Assembly (NCBI GenBank): GCA_009694375.1
Contig: SHVB01000018.1
Location: forward strand, 1 to 47,928
Direction: 5' to 3'
DNA: 47,928 bases
Source: Acidimicrobiia bacterium
Lineage (GTDB): Bacteria; Actinomycetota; Acidimicrobiia; Acidimicrobiales; VFJN01
This document shows positions 40,014 through 47,928 of the stretch, piece by piece. The notes beneath the pieces are model-generated. The model did no database searches. It was not told the origin of the DNA and was given only the letters and a program-made list of their open reading frames with translations. The position numbers and the translations under genes are program-made. The first letter of the stretch is position 1. Each line of letters begins with the position of its first letter.

Positions 40014-41624
40014 TCAGATTTCTTTACCGCCACCGGCGCCTTGATGCAGACGCTTCTGCTGGTAGAGGCGGGCGTCGGCCACCGCAACGAGTTCATCGGA
40101 GGTGGTCCCATCGCCAGGGCTTTCGGCGATGCCGTAACTCGCCCTGAGCAGAGAGCGGGCGGGCAGGTCATCGGCGAGCATCGTCGCGACGCGCTCAATG
40201 ACACGCTGGGTGCTGGGGTGGTCGGACCCCACCAAGGAGATGGCAAATTCGTCGCCCCCGAGGCGTCCTACGGCATCGCACGCTCGCAAGTTATGCGTGA
40301 GGATGCTGGTGAAGCCGCGCAGGGCATCGTCGCCGGCGGGGTGGCCGTGGGTGTCGTTGAGCAACTTGAACCGGTCGAGGTCGTAGAGCACCAGTGTGAT
40401 CAGCTCGCCCGATTCCTGGGCGAGCATGAGTTCGTGATCGAGATGCTCGAAAAATGAGCGCCGGTTCAGGGCGCCGGTGAGGTCATCGCGGCTGGCGATG
40501 GTGCGAAGTCGGTCCAGGTGAGTGGCTCCGGTGACCGCCACGAGGGCCTGATTGGAGAAGGTACGCAGGATGCGAAGTTTGGCTCGGCTCGGAATCAGGT
40601 GGTCGACGGGGTCGTCGGCCCACACCCAGCCCAGCAGTGCGCCGGTGGTGTCGGTGAGGGGGACCAGGAGCCAGTGGTGATCCCACGCCAGCGGTCCGGA
40701 GCCATTGCGGACCGAGGTGAATCGGCGGGAATCGCTCCCCACGATGGCCAGCGCCTCCTCGGCCGAGAGGAGGTAGCACCCTTCGATCTCGAACTCGGGG
40801 AGACAGAGTCGCTTGGCGTTCTGCAGGGTGGGTACACCATGGGTGGGTGGGTTGTCGTGCCATCCCGCCGACGCACGATGGGCGACATGGAGGGAAGGGC
40901 TCTCGCCCAGTTCGAGGACCACGCGATCAAAGCCCAGTGCTTGACGGATGCCCTCGCAGCAAGTGGTGAGGAGTTGGTCGGTGGATTCCTCTTTGCCGAA
41001 GTGATTGGACAACTTGAACAGCGCTTCGAGGGCGTGGGCATTCAGCCGGGCTTCGAGGGCTCGCAGGGCGCTTCGCACCCCAACTGACAGTGCGTCCACC
41101 AGCGCGACCGCCAGGGAGATTTGCTCAGGATCGGGTCGCAGTCCGGAGATGGGCTCATCGATCGCGACGAACCCCACCATCTTTTCGTGGTCATCGCGCA
41201 AGGGGATGAGGAACTGGTCCTCGGCCTGCCAATCACCAGGCTGCTCAGTGGACCGCTCCCGCACGACGATGGCGGTTCCTTCCCGAAGCCCGACATCAGG
41301 AAAGGAGCCGCTGGGGATGAAGAAGGCCCGACCCACATCGAATCTGGCCGCGAAATGGTCATCGATGTGCTCTCGCGAAAAAGTGATACCGGACAGTTGC
41401 GCAACGATCTCGGGGGGCCCGTGGATCGCCACGACCTGGTAGTCGTCCCAGGCGGGGCGGACGAGGTTGATCGCCACGGCCATGGAGTCGAGGACCGCGG
41501 CGAGGTCGCCCACGATTGCTTGCAGGGAAGCGGACAAGTCTCCCTCGAGCGCGTCTCCTGGGAGTTCCATGAGACCTCGGAGGGCGGTCATCGCCAATTT
41601 GACTTTGGTTTGCACTGTCGCCAA
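40014..41624 (-). CDS. GAF–GGDEF diguanylate cyclase
   Basis: A 536-residue cytoplasmic protein; TTG 41624, GTG 41615 or ATG 41591 may be the start. Two GAF-like sensor regions come first: about 25–175 (with VGRAFFIPSG and EDQFLIPLRDDHEKMVGFVAIDEPI) and about 195–345 (with HWLLVPLTDTTGALLGWVWADDPVD). The C-terminal GGDEF domain (about 370–536) has DDLTGALNRRSFFEHLD, DLDRFKLLNDTHGHPAGDDAL and an intact GRLGGDEFAI active site. The product-inhibition site RACD stands exactly five residues before it. It should make cyclic di-GMP from GTP under control of an unknown ligand. Orn, which clears the breakdown product pGpG, is 3 kb away. Confidence 0.93.
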   Translation of the reverse strand: MATVQTKVKLAMTALRGLMELPGDALEGDLSASLQAIVGDLAAVLDSMAVAINLVRPAWDDYQVVAIHGPPEIVAQLSGITFSREHIDDHFAARFDVGRAFFIPSGSFPDVGLREGTAIVVRERSTEQPGDWQAEDQFLIPLRDDHEKMVGFVAIDEPISGLRPDPEQISLAVALVDALSVGVRSALRALEARLNAHALEALFKLSNHFGKEESTDQLLTTCCEGIRQALGFDRVVLELGESPSLHVAHRASAGWHDNPPTHGVPTLQNAKRLCLPEFEIEGCYLLSAEEALAIVGSDSRRFTSVRNGSGPLAWDHHWLLVPLTDTTGALLGWVWADDPVDHLIPSRAKLRILRTFSNQALVAVTGATHLDRLRTIASRDDLTGALNRRSFFEHLDHELMLAQESGELITLVLYDLDRFKLLNDTHGHPAGDDALRGFTSILTHNLRACDAVGRLGGDEFAISLVGSDHPSTQRVIERVATMLADDLPARSLLRASYGIAESPGDGTTSDELVAVADARLYQQKRLHQGAGGGKEI

Positions 41625-41656
41625 TTCTAGGCAGGTTCGGGAACCCGTGGCGTCAC

Positions 41657-42967
41657 TCAGAGGTCGGAGAAGATGAGCGGTATCGGTAGCGGCGGAAATG
41701 GGGGCGCCGGCCGGAACGAATCTTTGGGGCCATAGGTTGACACCGAGATCCGACAGGCGGGGCCGCCTTCGCTACAAGTCAGTCCGACCAGGTCGGGGAT
41801 GGCGAACTCAAGGGCAAAGGTGCCACCGGCATTTACCCTCGTCAAGCCGTCGTCCACTCCGATTCCAACATTGCGGAATGTGACGGCGTCAGAGATCGAA
41901 AAGTCCACTAGCGCATCGGGCGGGAACCCCGCACCGCGCAGCAACGCTGTCTGACCGAGGATGACGCCCGTAGCGGGGTAGAGCTCAATGACCGGGAGGA
42001 CCGGTGGTTGGCCCTCTCGGGAGAAGAGCAGGGTCGCCGGTGGCGGTGATGAGGAGCCCGGGATGGGGTCAGCCACGAGGACACATCTACTGATCGCGCA
42101 GTCGATGTAGGTGCCCGCCTGGGGGCCGGGGAGGAATCGCCATGCCGGAATATCGACCGAAATCCGCCCGTCGTCGTCTGCCCGAACGCCCCCTCCGCTG
42201 GCCGTGCCCGAGGTGGCATGGGCCAGCCCAGTCAAGCCGGCGGCCCAACAGGGGTCAGTACCCGTGGTGCATACCTGGAGGCCGACCACCGAGTTGGGTG
42301 GGTAGTGCGCCCCGCTGACCTGAACGGTCGCGTTGGTGGTTCCGCGAACGGGATCGAGCACCAGGGTGGGGACCTTCAGCTCTCCCCGGCCGGCGAAGGT
42401 AGTGGGTGCCAAGCCAGAGCGCTGGTTGTCGTTGATGGCGCCGATGCCCAGGAGGCATCGTCCCTTCGCCGCGCCGCAGTCGATGGTGCCGGTGGCGGGT
42501 GTGGTGAGAAAACGCTCGACCTCGTACGGGCTCCTCGCTACACCATCGGCGTCGGCCTCCACCACGGCCACTCTCGCTACGTTACAGGCGCGTTGACTGC
42601 TACTCGGGTTGGGCGACTCAGATTCGTTCACACATTGCACGACCCCCACCGGTTCTCCCGGTACGAAGCCAGCGGCGGAGACCGTGACAATCTCGGCGTC
42701 GCCAAGGAGGCCCGTCGGGGTGACCTCCACCGGCAGCGATGCCGAACGTGCGTGCCGGCTGGGGTCCACGCGGGTGAGAGTGCCCGGCACGAGGGCGGGC
42801 AGGGGGTTGCCCCGGGCGTCGACCTCGAGTGGTGAAGGGCCCGTATCGCCGCTAGTGGTCAATACCACGACCAATCCCACGGTCAATACCCCCACCACCG
42901 CCGCCAGGGCGGCGAGGCGTCGGGATGGCCGGCGGTGATCCGAGTCTGACGACCTCACGTCGTTCAT
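41657..42967 (-). CDS. Membrane-anchored protein with three neocarzinostatin-like domains
   Basis: A 436-residue protein from ATG 42967. A basic cytoplasmic stretch (HRRPSRR) and one helix at about 18–37 anchor it; the rest is outside. Domain 1 (about 80–195) has VTVSAAGFVPGEPVGVVQC and Cys112/128 and 164/171. Domain 2 (about 200–305) has VQVSGAHYPPNSVVGLQVC with Cys233/240 and 290/295. Domain 3 (about 325–430) has ALLRGAGFPPDALVDFSI and Cys398/405. The 'V..sG..p...V...qC' start and the short second disulfide loop match the neocarzinostatin/macromomycin Ig-like fold, known as the apoprotein of enediyne antibiotics. No enediyne synthase is present, so a surface or binding role is more likely. 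Confidence 0.75.
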   Translation of the reverse strand: MNDVRSSDSDHRRPSRRLAALAAVVGVLTVGLVVVLTTSGDTGPSPLEVDARGNPLPALVPGTLTRVDPSRHARSASLPVEVTPTGLLGDAEIVTVSAAGFVPGEPVGVVQCVNESESPNPSSSQRACNVARVAVVEADADGVARSPYEVERFLTTPATGTIDCGAAKGRCLLGIGAINDNQRSGLAPTTFAGRGELKVPTLVLDPVRGTTNATVQVSGAHYPPNSVVGLQVCTTGTDPCWAAGLTGLAHATSGTASGGGVRADDDGRISVDIPAWRFLPGPQAGTYIDCAISRCVLVADPIPGSSSPPPATLLFSREGQPPVLPVIELYPATGVILGQTALLRGAGFPPDALVDFSISDAVTFRNVGIGVDDGLTRVNAGGTFALEFAIPDLVGLTCSEGGPACRISVSTYGPKDSFRPAPPFPPLPIPLIFSDL

Positions 42968-42999
42968 CTACGTCGGGCTCGGGCCCAGGTGGAGTGCGA

Positions 43000-43791
43000 T
43001 CAAGAATATCGCTGCCGCACGGCCCGCACGATGGTGTCGGCCTGGAGGTTTGGGAGGCCAGCGCCGCCGTCGACAATCAGGTTTTGGCCGGTGAGGTAGG
43101 CGGCGGCCGGCGAGCAGAGGAAGGCGATAACGTCGGCCACCTCGGGCGCCGACCCGATGCGCCCCAACGGGGTGCCCTGCTCGGCAATGGCGGTGAAGTG
43201 GGGGTCGTTGGTGATCACGGTGGTGAGGTTGGTGGCGATCATCCCGGGCGACACGCAGTTCACACGGATAGTGGGGGCGTACTCCATGGCGGCGGTGGCG
43301 GTCAGGTTCACCACGGCGGCTTTGGCGGCGCTGTAGGGCGCCTCCCCCTGCAGAGGACGGGTGGCATTGAGGCTGGCCACGGTGACGATGCTGCCGCCGC
43401 CACCGTTGAGCAGCAGGGGAATGGCCGCGCGCATGGTGTGGAAGGTGCCGTCGAGATTCACGCCTACCACCAGTCGCCATTCCTTGTCGGAGTAGAGGTG
43501 CAACGGCTTGTTCAGCCCGAACCCGGCGTTGGCCACCACGTCGGTGAGGCCGCCCATCGCTTCCGCCGCCGCCCCCATGGCGGCGGTGGTGGCATCCGGA
43601 TCGGCAACGTCCACCTCCAACGCGAGGCCGCCCACCTCCTCGGCCACGGCGCGGGCGCTCGCCATGACACGGTCAAGTACGGCCACCGCCGCCCCTCGTT
43701 GAGAGAGGCAGCGGACCGTGGCGGCCCCGATTCCCGAACCCCCGCCGGTTACGACGGCGCAATGGCCTTGTAGGTCGCGCTCGCCGGTCAT
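43000..43791 (-). CDS. Short-chain dehydrogenase/reductase coupled to P450
   Basis: A 263-residue classical SDR from ATG 43791, overlapping the P450 stop by four bases (ATGA). Cofactor loop VVTGGGSGIGAATV, Asp in VLDRV after the second strand (NAD preference), VANAGFGLN, catalytic Ser in VASLNAT and Tyr/Lys in YSAAKAAV; C-terminal YLTGQNLIVDGGAG. It is translated together with the cytochrome P450 and could oxidise the alcohol that the P450 makes. The substrate is not known. Confidence 0.9.
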   Translation of the reverse strand: MTGERDLQGHCAVVTGGGSGIGAATVRCLSQRGAAVAVLDRVMASARAVAEEVGGLALEVDVADPDATTAAMGAAAEAMGGLTDVVANAGFGLNKPLHLYSDKEWRLVVGVNLDGTFHTMRAAIPLLLNGGGGSIVTVASLNATRPLQGEAPYSAAKAAVVNLTATAAMEYAPTIRVNCVSPGMIATNLTTVITNDPHFTAIAEQGTPLGRIGSAPEVADVIAFLCSPAAAYLTGQNLIVDGGAGLPNLQADTIVRAVRQRYS

Positions 43792-44993
43792 TGTCTCGGC
43801 TCCATCACCAGGGGGGCGGCCTTGATCCCGGAGATGATCGACGAACCACTGCGGCGCACCGGACCAGCGACGGTGAGGCGCTGCCAGCGTTGTACAACCC
43901 CCTCGAGGACGACGGAGAGTTCCAGGCGGGCCAGGGCGGCGCCGAGACAGAAGTGCGGGCCGTGGCCCAATGCCACGTGGTGATTGGGCGAGCGGCCCAC
44001 ATCGAAGGCACTGGCGGTGGGTCCGAACTCGGCCTCGTCACGGTTGGCCGAGGCGTAGATCAGCAGGAGGGGATCGCCGGCGGAGATCTCAACCCCACCG
44101 AGGACGCCGCTGGTTACGGCGGTGCGCAGGAAGGAGGTAACCGGCGTGGTCCAGCGCAGCACCTCCTCCACTGCGCTGGGCCGCAGGGCCGGGTCGGCCC
44201 GGAGCCGGTCGAGTTGTTCGGGGTAGTCGGCCAGGGCCACCAGTGCCCCCGAGATGGAGTTGCGGGTGGTTTCGTTACCCGCCACCAGCAACTGGATGAG
44301 AAACATGCCCAGCTCGCTGTCGCTGAGTTCCTCGCCATCTTCGGAGTAGCGGGCCAGCATGGATACGACGTCGTCTTGGGGGGTCGCCCGGCGTTGCGAG
44401 GCCAGTGCGAGCAACTCCACGGTCATCTCGCCGAGAAGCGCCATGCGCTCGTCGTCGGACCAGTCGGTGGCGCCAGGGATGGCGGCCTCGGACCACCGAA
44501 AAAGCCGGTCTTCGTCGCCGGGGGGGAGTCCGAGGAGGGTGGCGATGAGTTGGATCGGGAGCGGCACGGCCAGCTCGGCGGTGACGTCCACCACCGCTCC
44601 CTCGGCGGCCTTGATGGCCAACTCGTTCAGTAGGCGACTGGTGCGTTCCCGCACGAGGCCCTCCAGCGACCGCACCATGGCGTTGGTGAACCCAGGTCGA
44701 GCCAACTTCCGGTACCGGGTGTGCTCGGGGGGGTCGGCATGCATCATGGTGGGCGGACTGTCGTAGGAGACGCCGATCTCTTCCACCAGAATCCCTTTGC
44801 CCGAGCAGAATCGGCTCGGGTCGCTGGACGCTTCCGATACGTCGGCATGGCGCGTGACGGCCCAGAACCCCGCGGTGGCGTTCCAGGCCAGGGGGCATTC
44901 GCGGCGCAATCGCTGGAGGGTGGTGTGGAGGTCGCCGGCGTAGGTGGCCGGGTCGAGGAGCGCATCGGTGAGGGGTTCATGATCGCCGGGCAT
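43788..44993 (-). CDS. Cytochrome P450
   Basis: A 401-residue soluble P450 from ATG 44993. I-helix LLVAGNETTRNSISG with the oxygen-binding Thr, K-helix EEVLRW (ExxR), and the heme loop VALGHGPHFCLGAALARLEL with the thiolate Cys are all intact. It also has HADPPEHTRYRKLARPGFT in the C-helix area. The overall pattern fits actinobacterial CYP families acting on terpenoids, steroids or fatty acids. Electron partners (ferredoxin, reductase) are not in the window. It is coupled to an SDR and divergent from an F420-type oxidoreductase. Confidence 0.95.
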   Translation of the reverse strand: MPGDHEPLTDALLDPATYAGDLHTTLQRLRRECPLAWNATAGFWAVTRHADVSEASSDPSRFCSGKGILVEEIGVSYDSPPTMMHADPPEHTRYRKLARPGFTNAMVRSLEGLVRERTSRLLNELAIKAAEGAVVDVTAELAVPLPIQLIATLLGLPPGDEDRLFRWSEAAIPGATDWSDDERMALLGEMTVELLALASQRRATPQDDVVSMLARYSEDGEELSDSELGMFLIQLLVAGNETTRNSISGALVALADYPEQLDRLRADPALRPSAVEEVLRWTTPVTSFLRTAVTSGVLGGVEISAGDPLLLIYASANRDEAEFGPTASAFDVGRSPNHHVALGHGPHFCLGAALARLELSVVLEGVVQRWQRLTVAGPVRRSGSSIISGIKAAPLVMEPRQ

Positions 44994-45033
44994 GGTTGGA
45001 ACTTAGTGCGGCTATGTCGACTAGACCCCCGGG

Positions 45034-46113
45034 ATGGCAAATCCCGAGCGCATGGTGGAGTTGGGCTGCTACGGCCTGGGCGGACACGTCGATGATCCGA
45101 GGGTGCTCCTCGATGAGGTTCGCGACGCCGAAGCGATCGGCCTTGGTTCGGTGTTCCTCTCGGAACGCTTCAACGTGAAGGAGGCGGCGACGCTGTGCGG
45201 AGCGGCCGCGGCGGTGAGCGACGAGGTTGGTATCGCCACCGGGGTGACCAACACCCCCACGCGCCACCCCCTGGTGACCGCCGCCTTTTGCACCACCATG
45301 CACCGGCTGAGCCGAGGTCGCTTCGCCCTGGGGATCGGACGGGGCATCGGTCCGCTACTCGACATCATGGGCATCCCGAAGATCACGATGGCCCAGATGG
45401 AGGACCACGTTGGTCTCTACCGACGGTTGTGGAAGGGCGAGGCGATTTTTGGTCACGACGGACCGGCGGGGAAGTACCCGCTGTTGTCGCTGGGCTCCGG
45501 ATTCGACGAAGACATCCCGGTGCTGGCCGCCTGCCTCGGGTTCAAGACGATGCGGTGGGCGGGCCGCGTGCTCGATGGGGTGATTCTCCACACCTTCGTC
45601 ACCGATGAGGCCCTGGCGCGCTGCGTGGCTGAGGTGCGCCGGGGCGCCGAGGAAGCGGGGCGGGATCCGGCGGCGGTGAAAGTATGGGCGATTCTCGCCA
45701 CCCTTCACGAGCCCGACCACGAGCGTCTCCAGCGCGGCATGACCGGGCGGATGGCCACCTACTTCCAGGCCTACGGTGACGCGCTCGTCGCCATGAACGG
45801 CTGGGACCCAGCCCCGCTGGAACGCTTTCGGGCCGATGAGGTGGTGCGGTCGGTCCCGGGTGCCATCGATGCCGTCGCCACCCTCGATCAACTCGACCAC
45901 ATTCAGACACTCATCCCCCCGGAGTGGCTCCCCGCCGCGGTGGGTTCGGCCGAGCACTGCGCGTTGAGGGTGCTCGATCAGTTTGCGGCGGGGGCCGACG
46001 GGGTCATTCTCCATGGGTCCACCCCGGCCGAACTCGAACCGGTGGTCCGGGCCTACGCTGCCGTCCGCCCTGCCAGCCGGTTTGCGGGCCGAGCACCCAA
46101 CCCGGGCCGCTAA
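45034..46113 (+). CDS. LLM class oxidoreductase, probably F420-dependent
   Basis: A 359-residue TIM-barrel flavin/F420 enzyme from ATG 45034 (ATG 45052 is possible). Landmarks: ELGCYGLGGHVDDPRVLLDEVRDAEAIGLGSVFLSERF, GIATGVTNTPTRHPLVTA, GRFALGIGRGIGPLLDIMG, and a C-terminal ADGVILHGSTPAELEPVV. This pattern matches a TIGR03857-like group of luciferase-like monooxygenase-fold proteins common in mycobacteria and other actinobacteria. F420 use is inferred from the group. Neighbours (P450, SDR, dioxygenase) suggest a catabolic role on a lipid-like or aromatic compound. Confidence 0.85.
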   Translation: MANPERMVELGCYGLGGHVDDPRVLLDEVRDAEAIGLGSVFLSERFNVKEAATLCGAAAAVSDEVGIATGVTNTPTRHPLVTAAFCTTMHRLSRGRFALGIGRGIGPLLDIMGIPKITMAQMEDHVGLYRRLWKGEAIFGHDGPAGKYPLLSLGSGFDEDIPVLAACLGFKTMRWAGRVLDGVILHTFVTDEALARCVAEVRRGAEEAGRDPAAVKVWAILATLHEPDHERLQRGMTGRMATYFQAYGDALVAMNGWDPAPLERFRADEVVRSVPGAIDAVATLDQLDHIQTLIPPEWLPAAVGSAEHCALRVLDQFAAGADGVILHGSTPAELEPVVRAYAAVRPASRFAGRAPNPGR

Positions 46114-46159
46114 GGGCGCCGTTACCCGGCGGCGGAGTGGCGATTTGTAAGGTGGGGGG

Positions 46160-47083
46160 ATGTCAGAGTTGGGCCCGCCTCGCATCCGTATTGGCCGCTA
46201 CAACATTGAGGCGGGTCCGGTGGCTCATCTCCAGGCGGAGCGCCAGCGGCTAGCGGGTCTGAGTTGGGAGCACTTCGACGCGGCTCCCCACGGCGCCACC
46301 ATCGGAGCCACGCTCACTGGCGTGGATCTAGCCCAGGATCTGCCCGAGCCGGTAGTGGCCGAAGTGCGCCAGGCATTACTTGATTACAAGGTCGTGTTTT
46401 TTCGCGATCAGCACCTCAGCGCCGAACAGCACGTGGCCTTCGCCAGGCGGTTCGGCGATCTCGAAGTGCACCCATTCTTGAAGAGCAATTCGTCGCTCCC
46501 GGAGTTGGTGCGGTTCGAGAAGTCGCCCGATGTCGGTGGCTATGAGAACGGTTGGCACAGTGATGTGTCCTGGCGGGCCGAGCCATCGATGGGATCGATT
46601 CTGCGCGCCATCGAGGTGCCACCGAGCGGGGGCGACACGCTCTTTGCCGATATGGGCGCCGTGTACGACGGGCTCGATGCCGACACGCGGGCCCTCATCG
46701 ATCCGTTGCCGGCCGAGCACGACTTCACGCAGGTCTTTGGCCGCTCGTTGCCGCCGGAGAAGCAAGCGGAGATGCGCCAGCGCTACCCGCCGGTGGAGCA
46801 TCCGGTGGTGCGCACCCATCCCGAAACGGGTCGGCGATTGCTCTATCTCAACCGGTTCTTCGGCCTGCGGATCATCGGTCTTCCCGACGATGAGAGCCAG
46901 GCTCTCATCGACCGGCTTTGCCGCCAGGCCGAGGTGGTGGAGTACCAGTGCCGCTTTCAGTGGAGGCCCGGTTCGGTGGCCTTCTGGGACAACCGCGCCG
47001 TGCAGCATTACGCCAGCAGCGACTACTGGCCAGCCCGTCGGGTGATGGAGCGCGCCACGGTCATTGGCGACCGCCCGGTCTGA
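46160..47083 (+). CDS. TauD/TfdA-family Fe(II)/2-oxoglutarate dioxygenase
   Basis: A 307-residue enzyme from ATG 46160, with GGTGGGGGG before the start. The facial triad is His and Asp in GWHSDVSW and the distal His in NRAVQHYASSDYW; the 2-oxoglutarate-binding Arg is in RRVMERATV. Other family segments are GATIGATLTGVDLAQDL, VVFFRDQHLSAEQHVAFARRFG, GGDTLFADM and LNRFFGLRI. It couples 2-oxoglutarate decarboxylation to hydroxylation of a sulfonate, phenoxy acid or similar substrate, which cannot be specified. A tRNA-Lys gene follows. Confidence 0.92.
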   Translation: MSELGPPRIRIGRYNIEAGPVAHLQAERQRLAGLSWEHFDAAPHGATIGATLTGVDLAQDLPEPVVAEVRQALLDYKVVFFRDQHLSAEQHVAFARRFGDLEVHPFLKSNSSLPELVRFEKSPDVGGYENGWHSDVSWRAEPSMGSILRAIEVPPSGGDTLFADMGAVYDGLDADTRALIDPLPAEHDFTQVFGRSLPPEKQAEMRQRYPPVEHPVVRTHPETGRRLLYLNRFFGLRIIGLPDDESQALIDRLCRQAEVVEYQCRFQWRPGSVAFWDNRAVQHYASSDYWPARRVMERATVIGDRPV

Positions 47084-47106
47084 CGACGGATGATACTGGC
47101 CACTGC

Positions 47107-47179
47107 GGGGGTGTAGCTCAGCTGGCAGAGCAGCGGACTTTTAATCCGAAGCGCGAGAGTTCGAACCTCTCCACCCCCA
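47107..47179 (+). tRNA. tRNA-Lys (TTT)
   Basis: A 73-base cloverleaf: acceptor GGGGGTG/CACCCCC perfect, D arm TAGCTCAGCTGGCAGAGC, anticodon loop CTTTTAA (TTT), T arm GAGAGTTCGAACCTCTC, discriminator A. CCA is not encoded. Confidence 0.96.
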
Positions 47180-47252
47180 CTGTGTTTCCCGAGCCGACGA
47201 AGGGAGCGGAGAATCGGCGGTCTGCGCTGACCACTCCCGAGTGGGCTCCGGG

Positions 47253-47828
47253 CTAGCGACGATCCTCGTGCTGGATCTGCATGGCGAGGAGATAGCCATG
47301 GGCTCGCTCCTGTTTAGGGTGGCGGTTGGCGAGCTGGTGAAAACGGGGGCTGTGGTTGGCTTCGACGAGGTGAGCGAGTTCGTGCACGATGACCGCATCA
47401 ACCACCCAGTCGGGAAAGCTGGCGATGCGATCGGTGATGCGGATCTCACCGGCGGTGGGTGAGCACGATCCCCATCGGCTGCGTTGGTTGGTGACCCAGC
47501 GAATCGAGGTGGGTGCCGGAAGCCGATAACGGCGAGCGAGTTGGTTGGCTCGCTCGGTGAGGTCGATTGCGGTAGCGGTGTGCTGGCGCTCCAGTTTCTC
47601 CCGCATCCAGGCCACATATTCCATCTCTTGGGCTTTGGTCATCCACTGGGGCATGCGCACCACGATCCGTCCGTCCACGATGCGGGCCGACACCGACTTG
47701 CGGCGCTTGGTGGAGCGGATCACCTCCACCTCCAACGACACCGCCGGAGGGGGTGCGGGCTGGGGGGGTGGCGAGCCGCCGACTGGCTCGCTCTTGGGCC
47801 ATTCGTCGAGTGACCACAGGGAATCCAC
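47253..47828 (-). CDS. YgjP/WLM-type zinc metallopeptidase (M48-like)
   Basis: A 191-residue protein from GTG 47828. After a Pro-rich N-terminus (residues 15–30) comes the YgjP (DUF45) core: RRKSVSARIVDGRIVVRMPQWMTKAQ, then NQRSRWGSCSPTAGEIRIT and VVDAVIVHELAHLVEANHSPRFHQL. The zinc site is HELAH with the third ligand in NHSPRFH. Such proteins resemble SprT and minigluzincins, and some act on DNA–protein crosslinks; the substrate here is unknown. It has no signal peptide. Confidence 0.85.
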   Translation of the reverse strand: MDSLWSLDEWPKSEPVGGSPPPQPAPPPAVSLEVEVIRSTKRRKSVSARIVDGRIVVRMPQWMTKAQEMEYVAWMREKLERQHTATAIDLTERANQLARRYRLPAPTSIRWVTNQRSRWGSCSPTAGEIRITDRIASFPDWVVDAVIVHELAHLVEANHSPRFHQLANRHPKQERAHGYLLAMQIQHEDRR

Positions 47829-47873
47829 ATCGTCGACAGTACCGACGGGGGTAGGACACCGGCGGGGATCGCC

Positions 47874-47928
47874 TTAGATGCCGGCGGGGACAGTGATTTC
47901 GTCGGGATCGACGAGGGTCACCCGTTTG
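47874..47928 (-). CDS. C-terminal end of an unidentified gene
   Basis: A minus-strand frame enters from the right edge and ends at TAA 47874–47876. The visible C-terminus is about 17 residues, ending in VTLVDPDEITVPAGI. It is 46 bases upstream of the metallopeptidase start. Too short to assign. Confidence 0.4.
   Translation of the reverse strand, partial: KRVTLVDPDEITVPAGI

Noticed and set aside
41657..44993. Enediyne or other antibiotic gene cluster, suggested by the neocarzinostatin-like protein and the P450
   Set aside because: No polyketide synthase, peptide synthetase or resistance genes occur; the P450 is coupled to a catabolic-type SDR.

Overview
This is a 48 kb piece of a high-GC bacterial chromosome. 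It carries mostly housekeeping and accessory metabolic genes, with no phage, insertion sequence, CRISPR array or plasmid genes. A WhiB protein, a clpS–DUF2017 pair, an F420-type luciferase-like oxidoreductase, a FatA-like thioesterase, a ferritin-fold acyl-ACP desaturase and an actinobacterial-style cytochrome oxidase locus point to an actinobacterium. The class is probably Acidimicrobiia, but that is inference from gene content, not from a marker tree.

Layout. 1–2083 (minus): nucleotide-sugar genes (3,5-epimerase fragment, epimerase/reductase, CDP-glucose 4,6-dehydratase-like). 2218–5399 (plus): purF, purM, pyrE. 5362–8483: a Leu/Val-type dehydrogenase divergent from an ACT-domain malic enzyme, then a small membrane protein. 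8564–12374: a secreted two-repeat protein, an OmpR-type histidine kinase/response regulator pair and a divergent YceI protein; 11-bp-period direct repeats lie before the regulator and before the secreted protein. 12351–15371: a CREST-type membrane hydrolase coupled to a PlsC acyltransferase, then an acyltransferase-3 protein. 15430–15690: tRNA-Phe, tRNA-Asp, tRNA-Glu (minus). 15742–17533 (minus): ctaA–clpS–DUF2017 with one-base overlaps.

17606–26751 (plus) is the most interesting part. ctaB is followed by a caa3-type oxidase locus. Before the normal subunits II, I, III, IV and ctaG stand three extra membrane proteins: a full-length subunit I paralog that has lost every heme and copper ligand and the D- and K-channel residues, a subunit III paralog missing most of its histidines, and a CtaF-like protein with a long extra half. 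They look like a conserved non-catalytic 'pseudo-oxidase' module made with the active enzyme.

26768–31717: an ABC-2 exporter, a class III aminotransferase, serS and pdxH. 31707–34741 (minus): a TlpA-like redoxin, CcdA and a poly-gamma-glutamate hydrolase-like protein in one coupled operon, then whiB and a tiny gene with its own terminator. 34880–40011: acyl-ACP thioesterase, metallo-beta-lactamase-fold hydrolase, orn, dut, an SDR and an acyl-ACP desaturase preceded by a palindrome. 40014–42967 (minus): a GGDEF protein and a membrane-anchored triple neocarzinostatin-like protein. 43000–47083: a coupled P450–SDR pair divergent from an LLM oxidoreductase and a TauD-family dioxygenase. The window ends with tRNA-Lys, a YgjP-type metallopeptidase and the tail of one more gene. 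No stretch longer than about 220 bases lacks an annotated feature.
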